This document shows, one piece after another, positions 54,319 to 62,259 of a stretch of 64,000 nt of DNA. The notes below the pieces were generated by a model, which searched no databases, was not told the DNA's origin, and worked only from the letters and a program-made list of their open reading frames with translations. Both the position numbers and the translations under genes were made by a program. The stretch is taken from positions 558,001-622,000 of the forward strand of contig JASGKG010000001.1 in assembly GCA_047600805.1 (NCBI GenBank), written 5' to 3'. Origin of the DNA: JADKHC01 sp047600805. GTDB lineage: Bacteria; Verrucomicrobiota; Verrucomicrobiia; Opitutales; Opitutaceae. Position 1 is the first letter of the stretch. The number at the start of each line of letters is the position of its first letter.

Positions 54319-57015
54319 TCAGTCCGTGCGCCCTCCGGCTGTGGCTTTGATTTCCCGTATACCGGCCCGCTCTACGAGCATCTGGTGGGCAGGCCAGTGC
54401 TGGCTGAGGTGTGCGGCTATGGAGCTGCTGGTGTAGCAGTTGGTGGCGCTCGGCAACAGAAGTTGGATATCCCGGGGCGCGCTTTCGGTAAGGCGGACGT
54501 CTGAAATCTGGACCGTGGCATCCGGTGTTGAGTTGATGTTGAGCAGCACACCCACCTTCATATAGCAGGCGCGGGCAGGTATGATAACAGGTTCGTCCAA
54601 GCCGAAGGCGATATCGTACGTGGTCCAGCTGGCAGGTGCATCTTTGGCAGTAAGGCCGAAGTAGCTGTAGGTACCGTTTGACCAGCCCAACGGATTTCCT
54701 GCACCTCGCGGAGGAGGAAGCTGAGATTCCAGAAAAACCCCGTTGCCATCGTACCACGCCACGGCGAGGTAATTTGCGGTGGTGGATGTCGCGATTTGGC
54801 GGATGGTAACTTCTAGCTTGTAAGTACGGAGCTGGTTGACGCGAAAAAAAGCTGAAGTGAAGACTTGAGAGGGTTTGCCTGGCGAATTTTGCATCACCCG
54901 CGACAAGTTTTCCTCGGTAGCGTGCGGAGTAACTGAAAATTCGGGCGGAAGGCCACTCACCGTGGTCCAATTGGTTCGGTCGAGAATGACAGGGGCAGAA
55001 AAGTGGCTTTTAGAGATCGACGACGCGATAACGGTTTCAACTGGTTTGGCGCAATTCGCGCCCAGCAGCGTGACTATTGATAGTAACGGTTTAACGGCAG
55101 GCTGGCCAAAGGCTCGATGGTTCTGATAAGCGAGGCGTGGCGTAGCGAACGGCAGACTAGCGGTCAAAGCGTTGCCTGCGGCGGTCGTAATTACCAGCGG
55201 TTGGGAATTCTCTTTGACCGAGCCATCTTGACTATATGCGGCGAAAATATCTGAGAGCTGCAAATCGTGTGGGACAATCATGCTCTGACTCCAGAAGCGG
55301 TTGTATGTAGGGCCTGAGTTGGCGACTGTGACTAAGATGGATACAGCAGTCACCAGAAGCGCGAAACCGCGCGTGCCCTCGATGAGCAAGGTATCCAAAG
55401 TTCGGAATCGCGGTGTCGGAGTAGCTCGTTTTGCAGCTCTGTGCGTGGCCACGTGCATTCCCAAGAAGGCGGATAGTACTGCCAGGAATGGAGGTACCGA
55501 AAATAGCAAACGTTGGAAGGTCACAACGTTGGTTTCGCCGTGAATACGATGGGCTTGGACTGAAAAAGGGATAGCGCAGAGGGGAAGCAAAATTGCGAGA
55601 AAAGGCAGAATTGTAAGCCATGCTATCACATTGTTGCGGCGGAGAAGAAAAACCGCGGAGGAGATGTTAAAGAGGCCTATGAAGCCGACGATCTGCAGCA
55701 TCCGGTCGCCAGCACTTGATTTCAGGTCCAGAGTGTTGAAGCCGTACCAAGCGTTTAGCCAGCCCTGGGCTCGGTAGGATTCGATGATGTCCGAGCGCGG
55801 GTAAAGCCAAAGAAAGAGAGCGTTTGCCACGAACGTGGCGACGATCAGCCACCACCAGGCTGAACGTTTCCATTCGATCAGGCGCCAGACGATGACAGCG
55901 GCGATGCCCAGCGCCGCTATGCCGAGCCCTTGAATGTGGTTGAAAGTTGTGAGAGCGAGAAGACAGAAGCCAGAGGCTAGGAGCGAGAATAGGGAGGGGA
56001 GATGCCAGAAACTGGAAGTCGGAGGTCGGAGGTCGGATATTGGGGTGGGAAAGCCGAGGGCCGAAGGTGTGCCTCTGAGGGGTGGTGGACCATGGGTAAT
56101 CGGTGATGGCTTTTGCGGTTCTCTTTCGATTTCGCGAACAGCTGGATCGAGCTTTGTTCCTTTCGCGGCCCATTCGAGGAAAATGCGGGTTAGAGCGATG
56201 GCCCCGAGTTGGGCGTAGATACTGCTCGATATTCCGTAGTATCTATAAAAGGAGAATATATTATTCCCGAAGAGGAGCGCCTGTATAATCACGAACACCA
56301 TCGAAGCGCGCTCACCCAAGCCGCAGGCGCGGGAGAAACGATAATATTGCCAACAGAGTAGCAGACAGATTCCGGTATAATAAAAGTCTAACCAGAAGAG
56401 TTGGCGGAGGCCGGTACACCAGCTCAGCAGGCTGTAGGGGATGAAGTAGGCGGATTTTATCCACGACGAATGCGCGCCGACGGTGTCGAGAATGCGCCAT
56501 TCGTTAATGCGGCGAAGGTGTTCCCACGGGTCCGAAGGCCATTCTAGGTAGACGCCGGGAATGTAGAAAAGGAGCGCGAGGAAGATCCAAGGGATGAGGC
56601 GGATGACCAAAGGCCAGATGCCAGAGGTCAGATGTCGGAGGTCGGTGTCTAATCGGAGCGGGTGCCTGTCGGGCGCGACGCCAACGACATCGGATAGTTG
56701 GTAGTTGGATCGGTTTTCCCACCAACTCCACAGGGCGACGCCTGCGAGAATCACGTGGATTGTATGCAGTCCCCAGTAGACGTGAAGGAGCGGAGGTACC
56801 CAAGCTGTGGAAATGGGAGGAATGCTGGCTCCTGCGTCCTGGCTCCTGCCTCCTCCCAATGAATTCACCGGCCACTTGGTCGCGTAGTAGAGGAGGTAGA
56901 AGAAAAGATACGGGATGAGAAACGCCCAGCCGCTGTAGAAGTACGAACGCAAAACGGCGCCAAACTGCTTGTACCGGGTGAATGGACTTCCAGAATTGTT
57001 GACCACAGATTGCAC
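54319..57015 (-). CDS. Large polytopic membrane protein with C-terminal periplasmic domain
   Basis: Up to 898 residues, family unknown. About 10-12 membrane helices (LLRSYFYSGWAF-like N-terminus, FLIPYLFFYLLYYATKWP, LVIRLIPWIFLALLFYIPG, LTILPFLAILLPLCAIPF) precede a ~300-residue soluble part with a beta-sandwich look (TYKLEVTIRQIATSTTANYL). This resembles polymerase- or mannosyltransferase-like membrane proteins but lacks a clear motif. Start is GTG 57015, placed inside a dispersed repeat, or TTG 56952, which fits the YFYSGWAFLIPY start better. Three internal stretches look like repeat insertions. It runs against the cluster and converges with the WbpL-like gene. Confidence 0.72.
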   Translation of the reverse strand: MQSVVNNSGSPFTRYKQFGAVLRSYFYSGWAFLIPYLFFYLLYYATKWPVNSLGGGRSQDAGASIPPISTAWVPPLLHVYWGLHTIHVILAGVALWSWWENRSNYQLSDVVGVAPDRHPLRLDTDLRHLTSGIWPLVIRLIPWIFLALLFYIPGVYLEWPSDPWEHLRRINEWRILDTVGAHSSWIKSAYFIPYSLLSWCTGLRQLFWLDFYYTGICLLLCWQYYRFSRACGLGERASMVFVIIQALLFGNNIFSFYRYYGISSSIYAQLGAIALTRIFLEWAAKGTKLDPAVREIEREPQKPSPITHGPPPLRGTPSALGFPTPISDLRPPTSSFWHLPSLFSLLASGFCLLALTTFNHIQGLGIAALGIAAVIVWRLIEWKRSAWWWLIVATFVANALFLWLYPRSDIIESYRAQGWLNAWYGFNTLDLKSSAGDRMLQIVGFIGLFNISSAVFLLRRNNVIAWLTILPFLAILLPLCAIPFSVQAHRIHGETNVVTFQRLLFSVPPFLAVLSAFLGMHVATHRAAKRATPTPRFRTLDTLLIEGTRGFALLVTAVSILVTVANSGPTYNRFWSQSMIVPHDLQLSDIFAAYSQDGSVKENSQPLVITTAAGNALTASLPFATPRLAYQNHRAFGQPAVKPLLSIVTLLGANCAKPVETVIASSISKSHFSAPVILDRTNWTTVSGLPPEFSVTPHATEENLSRVMQNSPGKPSQVFTSAFFRVNQLRTYKLEVTIRQIATSTTANYLAVAWYDGNGVFLESQLPPPRGAGNPLGWSNGTYSYFGLTAKDAPASWTTYDIAFGLDEPVIIPARACYMKVGVLLNINSTPDATVQISDVRLTESAPRDIQLLLPSATNCYTSSSIAAHLSQHWPAHQMLVERAGIREIKATAGGRTD
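55957..56112 (-). repeat. CTCTGGCATCTG-type repeat block inside the membrane protein gene
   Basis: On the minus strand this reads CCATCACCGATTACCCATGG and continues with repeated CCGACCTCCGACTTCCAG-like words, TCTGGCATCTC and GCCTCTGGCTTCTGTCTTCT. It encodes about residues 302-353 in frame, in the loop and helix after EIEREPQ. The low-complexity pyrimidine-rich words are unlike the flanking coding sequence. Confidence 0.6.
56604..56650 (-). repeat. CTCTGGCATCTG-type repeat inside the membrane protein gene
   Basis: Minus-strand words GACCTCCGACATCTGACCTC and TGGCATCTGGCCTTTGGTC match the block at 56.0 kb. It encodes about residues 123-138 (DTDLRHLTSGIWPLVIR) in frame. Confidence 0.6.
56824..56859 (-). 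repeat. GGAGGCAGGAGCCAGGA-type repeat inside the membrane protein gene
   Basis: The plus strand reads CTGGCTCCTGCGTCCTGGCT then CCTGCCTCCTCC, a low-complexity CTGGCTCCTG pattern. It encodes about residues 53-64 (LGGGRSQDAGAS) in frame, inside a short loop after the first membrane helix. Confidence 0.5.
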
Positions 57016-57300
57016 AGATTACACGGAGTAGGTTTGTTATCTCAATCCCGATTCGATTCGGGGTAGCCGGTGTACTCGATTGTTCTTCGATCCATTTTTG
57101 ACCACGGCTACGCAGAATGCACTGAATCGAGCAGGTAAACGGATTAATCGTAGGTTCTATTCTGTGAATTCGGTGCCCTCGGTGGATGCGCTGAATCGAT
57201 CTGGGAAACGGCGTTAATGCATCTGTTGGTCCGTGAGTTCAGTGTACTCGGTGGTAATGATCAGCTTTCCGATTTTTTGACCACGGAATCCTTGGGATGT
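57001..57300. repeat. Mosaic of ACCACGGATTGCACAGA-type words upstream of the WbpM-like gene
   Basis: Begins with ACCACAGATTGCACAGATTA (57002), then ACCACGGCTACGCAGAATGC (57100), GAATTCGGTGCCCTCGGTGG (57165), GAGTTCAGTGTACTCGGTGG (57235) and ACCACGGAATCC (57280). The words alternate in orientation and look like several decayed copies. The rest of the 427-base gap (to 57442) probably holds the promoter of the WbpM-like gene. Confidence 0.55.
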
Positions 57301-57442
57301 ACGGAGCCAAGCCGTTCCGAATCTCGGGCCTAATCGTTAATTAGGGTAAACTTGGTGTTTCTGATGGAGAATACCCATACTTGTAAATTATGCGTGAGTT
57401 TGTCTCGTTTTGCGGTAAATCTCCCGTTTCCTTTCAACTCAC

Positions 57443-59497
57443 GTGAAAAGAACTCTTTCGCAAGCGGCTAGGGATCTGACCACCTACCGGTTTATCATCA
57501 CCTCAGGGATTTACATCGCGATCATCGCGGCGTGCTTCTTCGTGGCCTACGAGGTCAGATTCGACTTTGCACTCCCTCCTGATCAGCAGGCATGTCGCTT
57601 GCAGATTTTGGGGGTGATTCTCGGTGTGCGTTTGGCGATGTTGATCGCCTTTGGGCAGACAGGGAGCATGCTGACCTTTTTCGGAGTGCCAGACTTCATT
57701 CGGTTGGGTTCGGCTCTGGTGGTCTCGAGTGCGTTGATGATTGTGCCGCGGCTTGCGGGGTATCCCCAATATACACCGCCGCGAGGGGTTTTGCTCGTGG
57801 ATTTGCTGTTGTCGCTGGCTTGCTTCTGTTCGTTCCGGATGGCTCTGCGGCTTTACCGGGAACGGATTACGATCGGCAAGAAACTCGGCGACCGCCGCAT
57901 GGAAAAAATCGCTATCATTGGTGCGGGCGATGCGGGTGCTTCGCTGGCGGCAGATTTGCTCAACATGCCGGGACGCGGCTTTCGGCCTGTGGCGTTTCTG
58001 GATGACGACAAGGGCAAGCACGGCAAGTTTGTGCATGGCGTGATGGTTGAAGGTGCGCCGGAAGAATTCTTTGACCTGCCTGCCTTGGAGGGTGTCCGAC
58101 GAGCGATCATTGCGATGCCGTCCGCCTCTGCGAAGCGCGTTGGCGAAGTGGCTTTATTCCTCGGCAAGAAAGGTGTGCGCGTGCAGACGTTGCCAGCGGT
58201 GGAAGATCTGGCGTCGGGCAAGGCTCGCGTGAGCAAAATTCGTCCTGTGGAAATCCAAGATTTGCTCGGACGCGACGCGGTTCAATTGGACGCCAAGTCG
58301 ATCCGTCATTTGGTCGAAAACAAAGTGGTGATGGTAACCGGTGCGGGTGGGAGCATTGGCAGCGAGTTATGCCGTCAAGTGGCTGGCTTAAATCCGCGCC
58401 GTGTGTTGATGGTTGAACAATCCGAGCCTTCGTTGTTTTTGATCGAACAAGAAATGATCGCGCAGGGGTTTGGCGGAGCGATCCTGCCGCTCGTTGCCGA
58501 CATTCTAGATTGCGGGCGCATGAAAGCTATCTTCGAGACGCATACGCCCGAGGTGGTTTTCCACGCGGCCGCGCACAAACACGTTTTCCTGATGGAGCGC
58601 CAGCCATCGGAGGCGATTAAAAACAATTCAATCGGGACTCGGAAGCTGGCACAGCTGGCGATCGATTTTGGCGCTGAGGCGTTCGTGATGATTTCCACCG
58701 ACAAGGCTATCAACCCCACCAACGTGATGGGCGCGAGCAAGCGTTTGGCGGAAATTCACCTGCAAGCTCTCAGCGATGAGCTGGTTTCCGAGGAGCGTTT
58801 AGAGCAGATCGCAGCCGATACTATCCGTGCGGCGGCGGCGAGTACCGGAAGTGCCAAAACGACGTCGGTCAACGAGGCGGCTGCCGATGGCGGTTCGCTC
58901 GTGCGGGTGACGTCCGAGGCAACGCGCCAAGCCGAGGCACTGCGTCAAAATGGGAAACCTCCCTCTAGAACCAAACTCATGGCCGTGCGGTTTGGAAATG
59001 TGCTGGGCTCCTCGGGCAGCGTGGTGCCGATTTTCAAAAAACAGATTGAAGCGGGTGGTCCGGTGACAGTGACGCATCCGGAGGTCATTCGCTACTTCAT
59101 GACGATACCCGAAGCGGTTGGGCTTGTGATGCAGGCTAGTGCGCTTGGGAAAGGCGGTGAGATTTTCGTGCTCGATATGGGCAAGCCGGTCAAAATCGTC
59201 GATCTTGCCAAGCAGATGATCGAGCTCAGCGGCTTCAAGGTGGGCGAAGACATTGAGATCAAGTTCACGGGACTAAAACCGGGCGAAAAACTTTACGAGG
59301 AGCTGCAACATCGCAACGAGCAGCACCAGCCCACTGAGCATCCGCGTATCATGCGTTTTGTCACGAGCGCCGACGCGAGCAAAGTCAGCCAGCAGGCGAT
59401 TGCCGAACTGGAGCCTTTCACAGACGAACTCGCGCCGAACGATATCAAGCGCACGCTCAAGGTCCTCATTCCCGAATACCAACCTTCGTTGGATTGA
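57443..59497 (+). CDS. WbpM/CapD/FlaA1-like UDP-GlcNAc 4,6-dehydratase
   Basis: A 684-residue membrane-bound enzyme, GTG start. Four N-terminal membrane helices precede a first Rossmann domain (KIAIIGAGDAGASLAADLL) and the catalytic SDR domain (VMVTGAGGSIGSELCRQV, HAAAHKHVFLME, STDKAINPTNVMGASKR with Met in place of Tyr as in WbpM). VRFGNVLGSSGSVVPIFKKQ and LKPGEKLYEEL follow. An unusual Ala/Thr/Ser-rich insert of ~65 residues (about 444-510) lies between HLQAL and the VRFGNV strand. It makes UDP-4-keto-6-deoxy-GlcNAc for FucNAc- or QuiNAc-type sugars. Confidence 0.92.
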   Translation: MKRTLSQAARDLTTYRFIITSGIYIAIIAACFFVAYEVRFDFALPPDQQACRLQILGVILGVRLAMLIAFGQTGSMLTFFGVPDFIRLGSALVVSSALMIVPRLAGYPQYTPPRGVLLVDLLLSLACFCSFRMALRLYRERITIGKKLGDRRMEKIAIIGAGDAGASLAADLLNMPGRGFRPVAFLDDDKGKHGKFVHGVMVEGAPEEFFDLPALEGVRRAIIAMPSASAKRVGEVALFLGKKGVRVQTLPAVEDLASGKARVSKIRPVEIQDLLGRDAVQLDAKSIRHLVENKVVMVTGAGGSIGSELCRQVAGLNPRRVLMVEQSEPSLFLIEQEMIAQGFGGAILPLVADILDCGRMKAIFETHTPEVVFHAAAHKHVFLMERQPSEAIKNNSIGTRKLAQLAIDFGAEAFVMISTDKAINPTNVMGASKRLAEIHLQALSDELVSEERLEQIAADTIRAAAASTGSAKTTSVNEAAADGGSLVRVTSEATRQAEALRQNGKPPSRTKLMAVRFGNVLGSSGSVVPIFKKQIEAGGPVTVTHPEVIRYFMTIPEAVGLVMQASALGKGGEIFVLDMGKPVKIVDLAKQMIELSGFKVGEDIEIKFTGLKPGEKLYEELQHRNEQHQPTEHPRIMRFVTSADASKVSQQAIAELEPFTDELAPNDIKRTLKVLIPEYQPSLD

Positions 59498-59523
59498 GGG
59501 TGGTACTTTGGGGTGGTCGTCTG

Positions 59524-59554
59524 GAGGTGGAACGCGCGGTCCCTCGCGCGTTGG
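59524..59554 (+). repeat. AGGTGGAAC hairpin repeat, copy 4
   Basis: A perfect eight-base stem AACGCGCG/CGCGCGTT with loop GTCCCT, after the GAGGTGG leader. It lies 26 bases after the WbpM-like stop and could serve as a weak terminator or mRNA 3' end. Confidence 0.85.
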
Positions 59555-59572
59555 TTCGGAAGACTGCGAATG

Positions 59573-59649
59573 ATTTTAGACAGAATTAACAAAATGAACC
59601 GAATTCGTTGGTTCGTGATTTTGTAGATTCTGTTAATTCTGTCGAAAAT
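59573..59649. repeat. 75-bp palindromic element, copy 1
   Basis: Nineteen-base inverted ends ATTTTAGACAGAATTAACA and TGTTAATTCTGTCGAAAAT differ at one position. The centre is AAATGAACCGAATTCGTTGG. The shape is that of a small non-autonomous element or intergenic RNA repeat. Confidence 0.8.
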
Positions 59650-59657
59650 TGGGAGGC

Positions 59658-60671
59658 TTAACTGGCCTGCACGAAAAAGCTTGGGGCGAAGTCGCTGGCG
59701 ATGCCTAGAGCGGCGAGCGAGCGGTAGTGAGACTGAAGCTCGGCTTGGATCGCGAGCGGTCGGCCGTTCGTGCCGTCGTGCTCGGGAATAAATGGCCCAT
59801 TCGCGAGGAACGTGTTCGTCTCAGAACCGAGCGGCAGGATTTTTTCCGGTAACTTGTAGTCAGGGAGTGCGGAGAAGAACGTTAGCTGGTGAAACCCGGC
59901 ATCTCGGAACAACGACTCGAGTTCCGCGCGCGTAAAGGTGAAACTGCGCAGGGATTGGCCAGTTTGCTGCAACCACTTCGCAGAGGCAAACGGGGCTTCG
60001 TATACGGCGACATTGGCGGCGCCGATATGGTCGTCTGCAGCGCCAAGCAGATATTTAAGACCAAGGCGGTTTTCGATGCCGATCACGAGCTGGCCGTGGG
60101 GTGCGAGGAGTTTTTTGGCGCGTCGCAAAAAATCGAGCTGGATTGCACGGGGATCGCCGGTGCGGAATTTAGCGACCCATTCGAGCACGCCGATGCAAGT
60201 GACCAAATCGAAACGCGATTGCAGTTCGATGTCGAAAAAGTCAGTTTGCAGAAAGTTCATCTGCTTGGAGATGCCTTCCTGTTCGGCGACGGCTTGGATG
60301 AAAGCGAGGCGTTCGGGCGTGGGTTCCAAGGCGACGACGTTGCATTTGGCATCGCGTGCCAGAGGAAGCGCGATTTGACCCCAACCAGAACCGATATCTA
60401 GGGCCTGGGCGCCGGCTTTCGGTGGATGTTGGCGGAAGAAAAGGTCGCGCTTTGGACTGGTAACAATCTGGTGCAGCCACGGATTACTCTTTTCATAACG
60501 TGCCGCTACCACTTCCCGCCAAGGTTGGCCTGCACGGACGGCTCGGACAATTTCCCAGAGCTCATTGGCTGAGGTGTCGCGGTAGGTGTCTCCAGCTTGC
60601 GCAGGCGTCCACGCTTCGCCTGGGTGAAGCGTAATGGTTTGACCACGATGTTGGAAGGTAAGGTCGTTCAA
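59658..60671 (-). CDS. Class I SAM-dependent methyltransferase
   Basis: A 337-residue protein. ALDIGSGWGQIALPLARDA is the SAM-binding loop, VALEPTPERLAFIQAV binds the ribose, and FDLVTCIGVLEWVA is the motif IV region. The N-terminal ~75 residues (YRDTSANELWEIVRAVRAG) and a ~130-residue C-terminal region, with an AdoMet-family HGQLVIGIENRLGLKYLLG block, lie outside the core. Such proteins occur with polysaccharide or glycolipid genes, but this gene is on the opposite strand. The target is unknown. Confidence 0.85.
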   Translation of the reverse strand: MNDLTFQHRGQTITLHPGEAWTPAQAGDTYRDTSANELWEIVRAVRAGQPWREVVAARYEKSNPWLHQIVTSPKRDLFFRQHPPKAGAQALDIGSGWGQIALPLARDAKCNVVALEPTPERLAFIQAVAEQEGISKQMNFLQTDFFDIELQSRFDLVTCIGVLEWVAKFRTGDPRAIQLDFLRRAKKLLAPHGQLVIGIENRLGLKYLLGAADDHIGAANVAVYEAPFASAKWLQQTGQSLRSFTFTRAELESLFRDAGFHQLTFFSALPDYKLPEKILPLGSETNTFLANGPFIPEHDGTNGRPLAIQAELQSHYRSLAALGIASDFAPSFFVQAS

Positions 60672-60936
60672 AGGAAACTAGGATTGCGAAAATGAGGAAA
60701 CCGACGGAGCACGCGAGTGAGAAGATTTGAACTGAGCGGATTGGGATAAGCGGTTTGCCCGGAGCGTTGCAGCCGGAGTTTTAACCGCTAATATAAGCTA
60801 ATAGGCGCTAATTTTCGGGATCCTTTTTATCACGGAGTACATGGGGAGCACGGGTTTTCGCAACCCTGGCCAACTTTGCGTGAAAATCGTTCGCGCTGGT
60901 CGATGCCACGCGTTGATTGCCACAGAGGAAGAGGCG

Positions 60937-60955
60937 TTCTGTGCAATCCGTGGTA
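60937..60955 (-). repeat. ACCACGGATTGCACAGAA word
   Basis: The 18-base word TTCTGTGCAATCCGTGGT is repeated exactly at 63332-63349. In both places it lies on the far side of a palindromic element copy. Confidence 0.7.
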
Positions 60956-61011
60956 AAGGGTTCGGTTTGTTGATTCCGCGCGCTCGGCGAACTCCCTTTC
61001 CCACAATCCAG

Positions 61012-61086
61012 TTTTAGACAGAATGAACAAAATGGATCGAATCCGGACGGTCATCATTCTGTAGATTCTGTTAATTCTGTCGTAAT
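61012..61086. repeat. 75-bp palindromic element, copy 2
   Basis: TTTTAGACAGAATGAACAAA at one end and CTGTTAATTCTGTCGTAAT at the other. It shares ATCCAG before the element and AATGAGTTCTC-CCACCGAG after it with copy 3, so the repeated unit is longer than the palindrome. Confidence 0.8.
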
Positions 61087-61293
61087 GAGTTCTCGCCACC
61101 GAGCGAATTTGCTGGGTGAGGGCCCCCGCTTACACCAGTCGGAGATTCAATCTACAGCTCGGCGTCCTCGGGCCACGCGTGAAAGTGGCCGTGTTTTCGC
61201 CTGTGGCGTAGCCGTTATCAATCTCGAGACACTCACTATCTGATTCAATTCAGTCGTTCGCCTGGCGAGGGCGGGATCCTGATCTACGATATT

Positions 61294-62259
61294 TTGCTCG
61301 ATGAGAACCGGTTAGGGTTTGGGGTGCCGATCTGCCAGCAGCGAAACGCGCTCTATTATGTCGAACGGAGGTCTCAAGACCGCTACCGGGATGTGAAGAA
61401 CAAGGATGATGCTAAACTCCTTTCTACTGCTTGGGATAGACCTCTAGCCACCACCGCCATCAGTACCGACCATGCGGCGGTGAATGGGATGCAAAACGCG
61501 CTTGAGAAAGCCGCATGGTTGATGGGCACCCATATCGACGTTGCCTATCCCGACGCCAACGTGCAAAACTACACGTTGTTTCACAACCCAACGGACGGTG
61601 AGAGCAAACTCAGCACGCTGACTGACATCGGCGAGTGCCTGTGGGACAAAGTTGCGCCCATACCCGGGCACACGAGTTGGCAGGCGAGGCATTTGGCCGA
61701 GCTGTTGTTGCAGCGCCAATGGGAGCGTCGGCAGACCGACTGGGTGGTTCACAGCCAAGGAGCTATCATCTTCAAAGCTGCGGTTCGCCATCATCTCTCC
61801 ACGCAGCCGCACGTTAAACTCGACCGACACACGGTGGCGTTTCACGCAGGTGGTTCGGTGATCAGTTCAACCAAGACCTATTTGGAGCAAGCCGGAATCA
61901 AGATTGGATTGGAGCGGGTCAACCCGTTCGACCTCGTGCCAAATGTGGCCGGGCATAACACCCACTCTCCGAGCGGCCTGATCCGTGCATTGAGCTTTAC
62001 GCGGTTGGTTTTTGGCGGTGGCGGCGACAACGTCACCGTCAGCCCGCATACGTTGCCCTACTTGGGCGTTTGCACCTACTATCTTCAATTGAAGGAGGCC
62101 GGTCACCATCTAGCCGCCGGACTGGTGAGAAACTACATGCGCGGTCTGAGCGACAAACAACTCGCCTACGAACGTTCGCTCAACGATCCTAATGCGCGCT
62201 CACTGAACCCCATCGTGAAGAAACCATCGCTTACCCGAAATGATTTCCCTGTTGTTTAA
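61294..62259 (+). CDS. Putative detached toxin-like alpha/beta-hydrolase domain protein
   Basis: A 321-residue protein from TTG 61294; the open frame extends back to 61183. The order NYTLFHNPTDGE, GHTSWQARHLAELL, then WVVHSQGAIIFKAAVRHHL recalls the lipase-like C-terminal domains of filamentous haemagglutinin-type and Rhs-type polymorphic toxins, where the HSQG serine is the nucleophile elbow. A His follows in HNTHSPSGL. No delivery domain, signal peptide or membrane helix is present. The next gene overlaps its stop by 20 bases. It may be an orphan toxin remnant or a stand-alone enzyme; family assignment is from memory and weak. Confidence 0.5.
   Translation: MLDENRLGFGVPICQQRNALYYVERRSQDRYRDVKNKDDAKLLSTAWDRPLATTAISTDHAAVNGMQNALEKAAWLMGTHIDVAYPDANVQNYTLFHNPTDGESKLSTLTDIGECLWDKVAPIPGHTSWQARHLAELLLQRQWERRQTDWVVHSQGAIIFKAAVRHHLSTQPHVKLDRHTVAFHAGGSVISSTKTYLEQAGIKIGLERVNPFDLVPNVAGHNTHSPSGLIRALSFTRLVFGGGGDNVTVSPHTLPYLGVCTYYLQLKEAGHHLAAGLVRNYMRGLSDKQLAYERSLNDPNARSLNPIVKKPSLTRNDFPVV

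Larger units (their letters stand above)
60672..61293. other. Repeat-bearing gap before the 61-63 kb gene pair
   Basis: About 620 bases. It holds an ACCACGGATTGCACAGAA word (60937-60954, reverse orientation), the second palindromic element (61012-61086) and a shared flank (CCACCGAG). From 61183 the frame of the next gene is open (LIQFSRSPGEGGILIYDI), so the true gene may start earlier than the chosen TTG. No other gene is seen. Confidence 0.55.

Noticed and set aside
57001..57300. CRISPR array upstream of the WbpM-like gene
   Set aside because: Repeated words differ in length, orientation and spacing; there is no constant repeat-spacer period and no cas gene.
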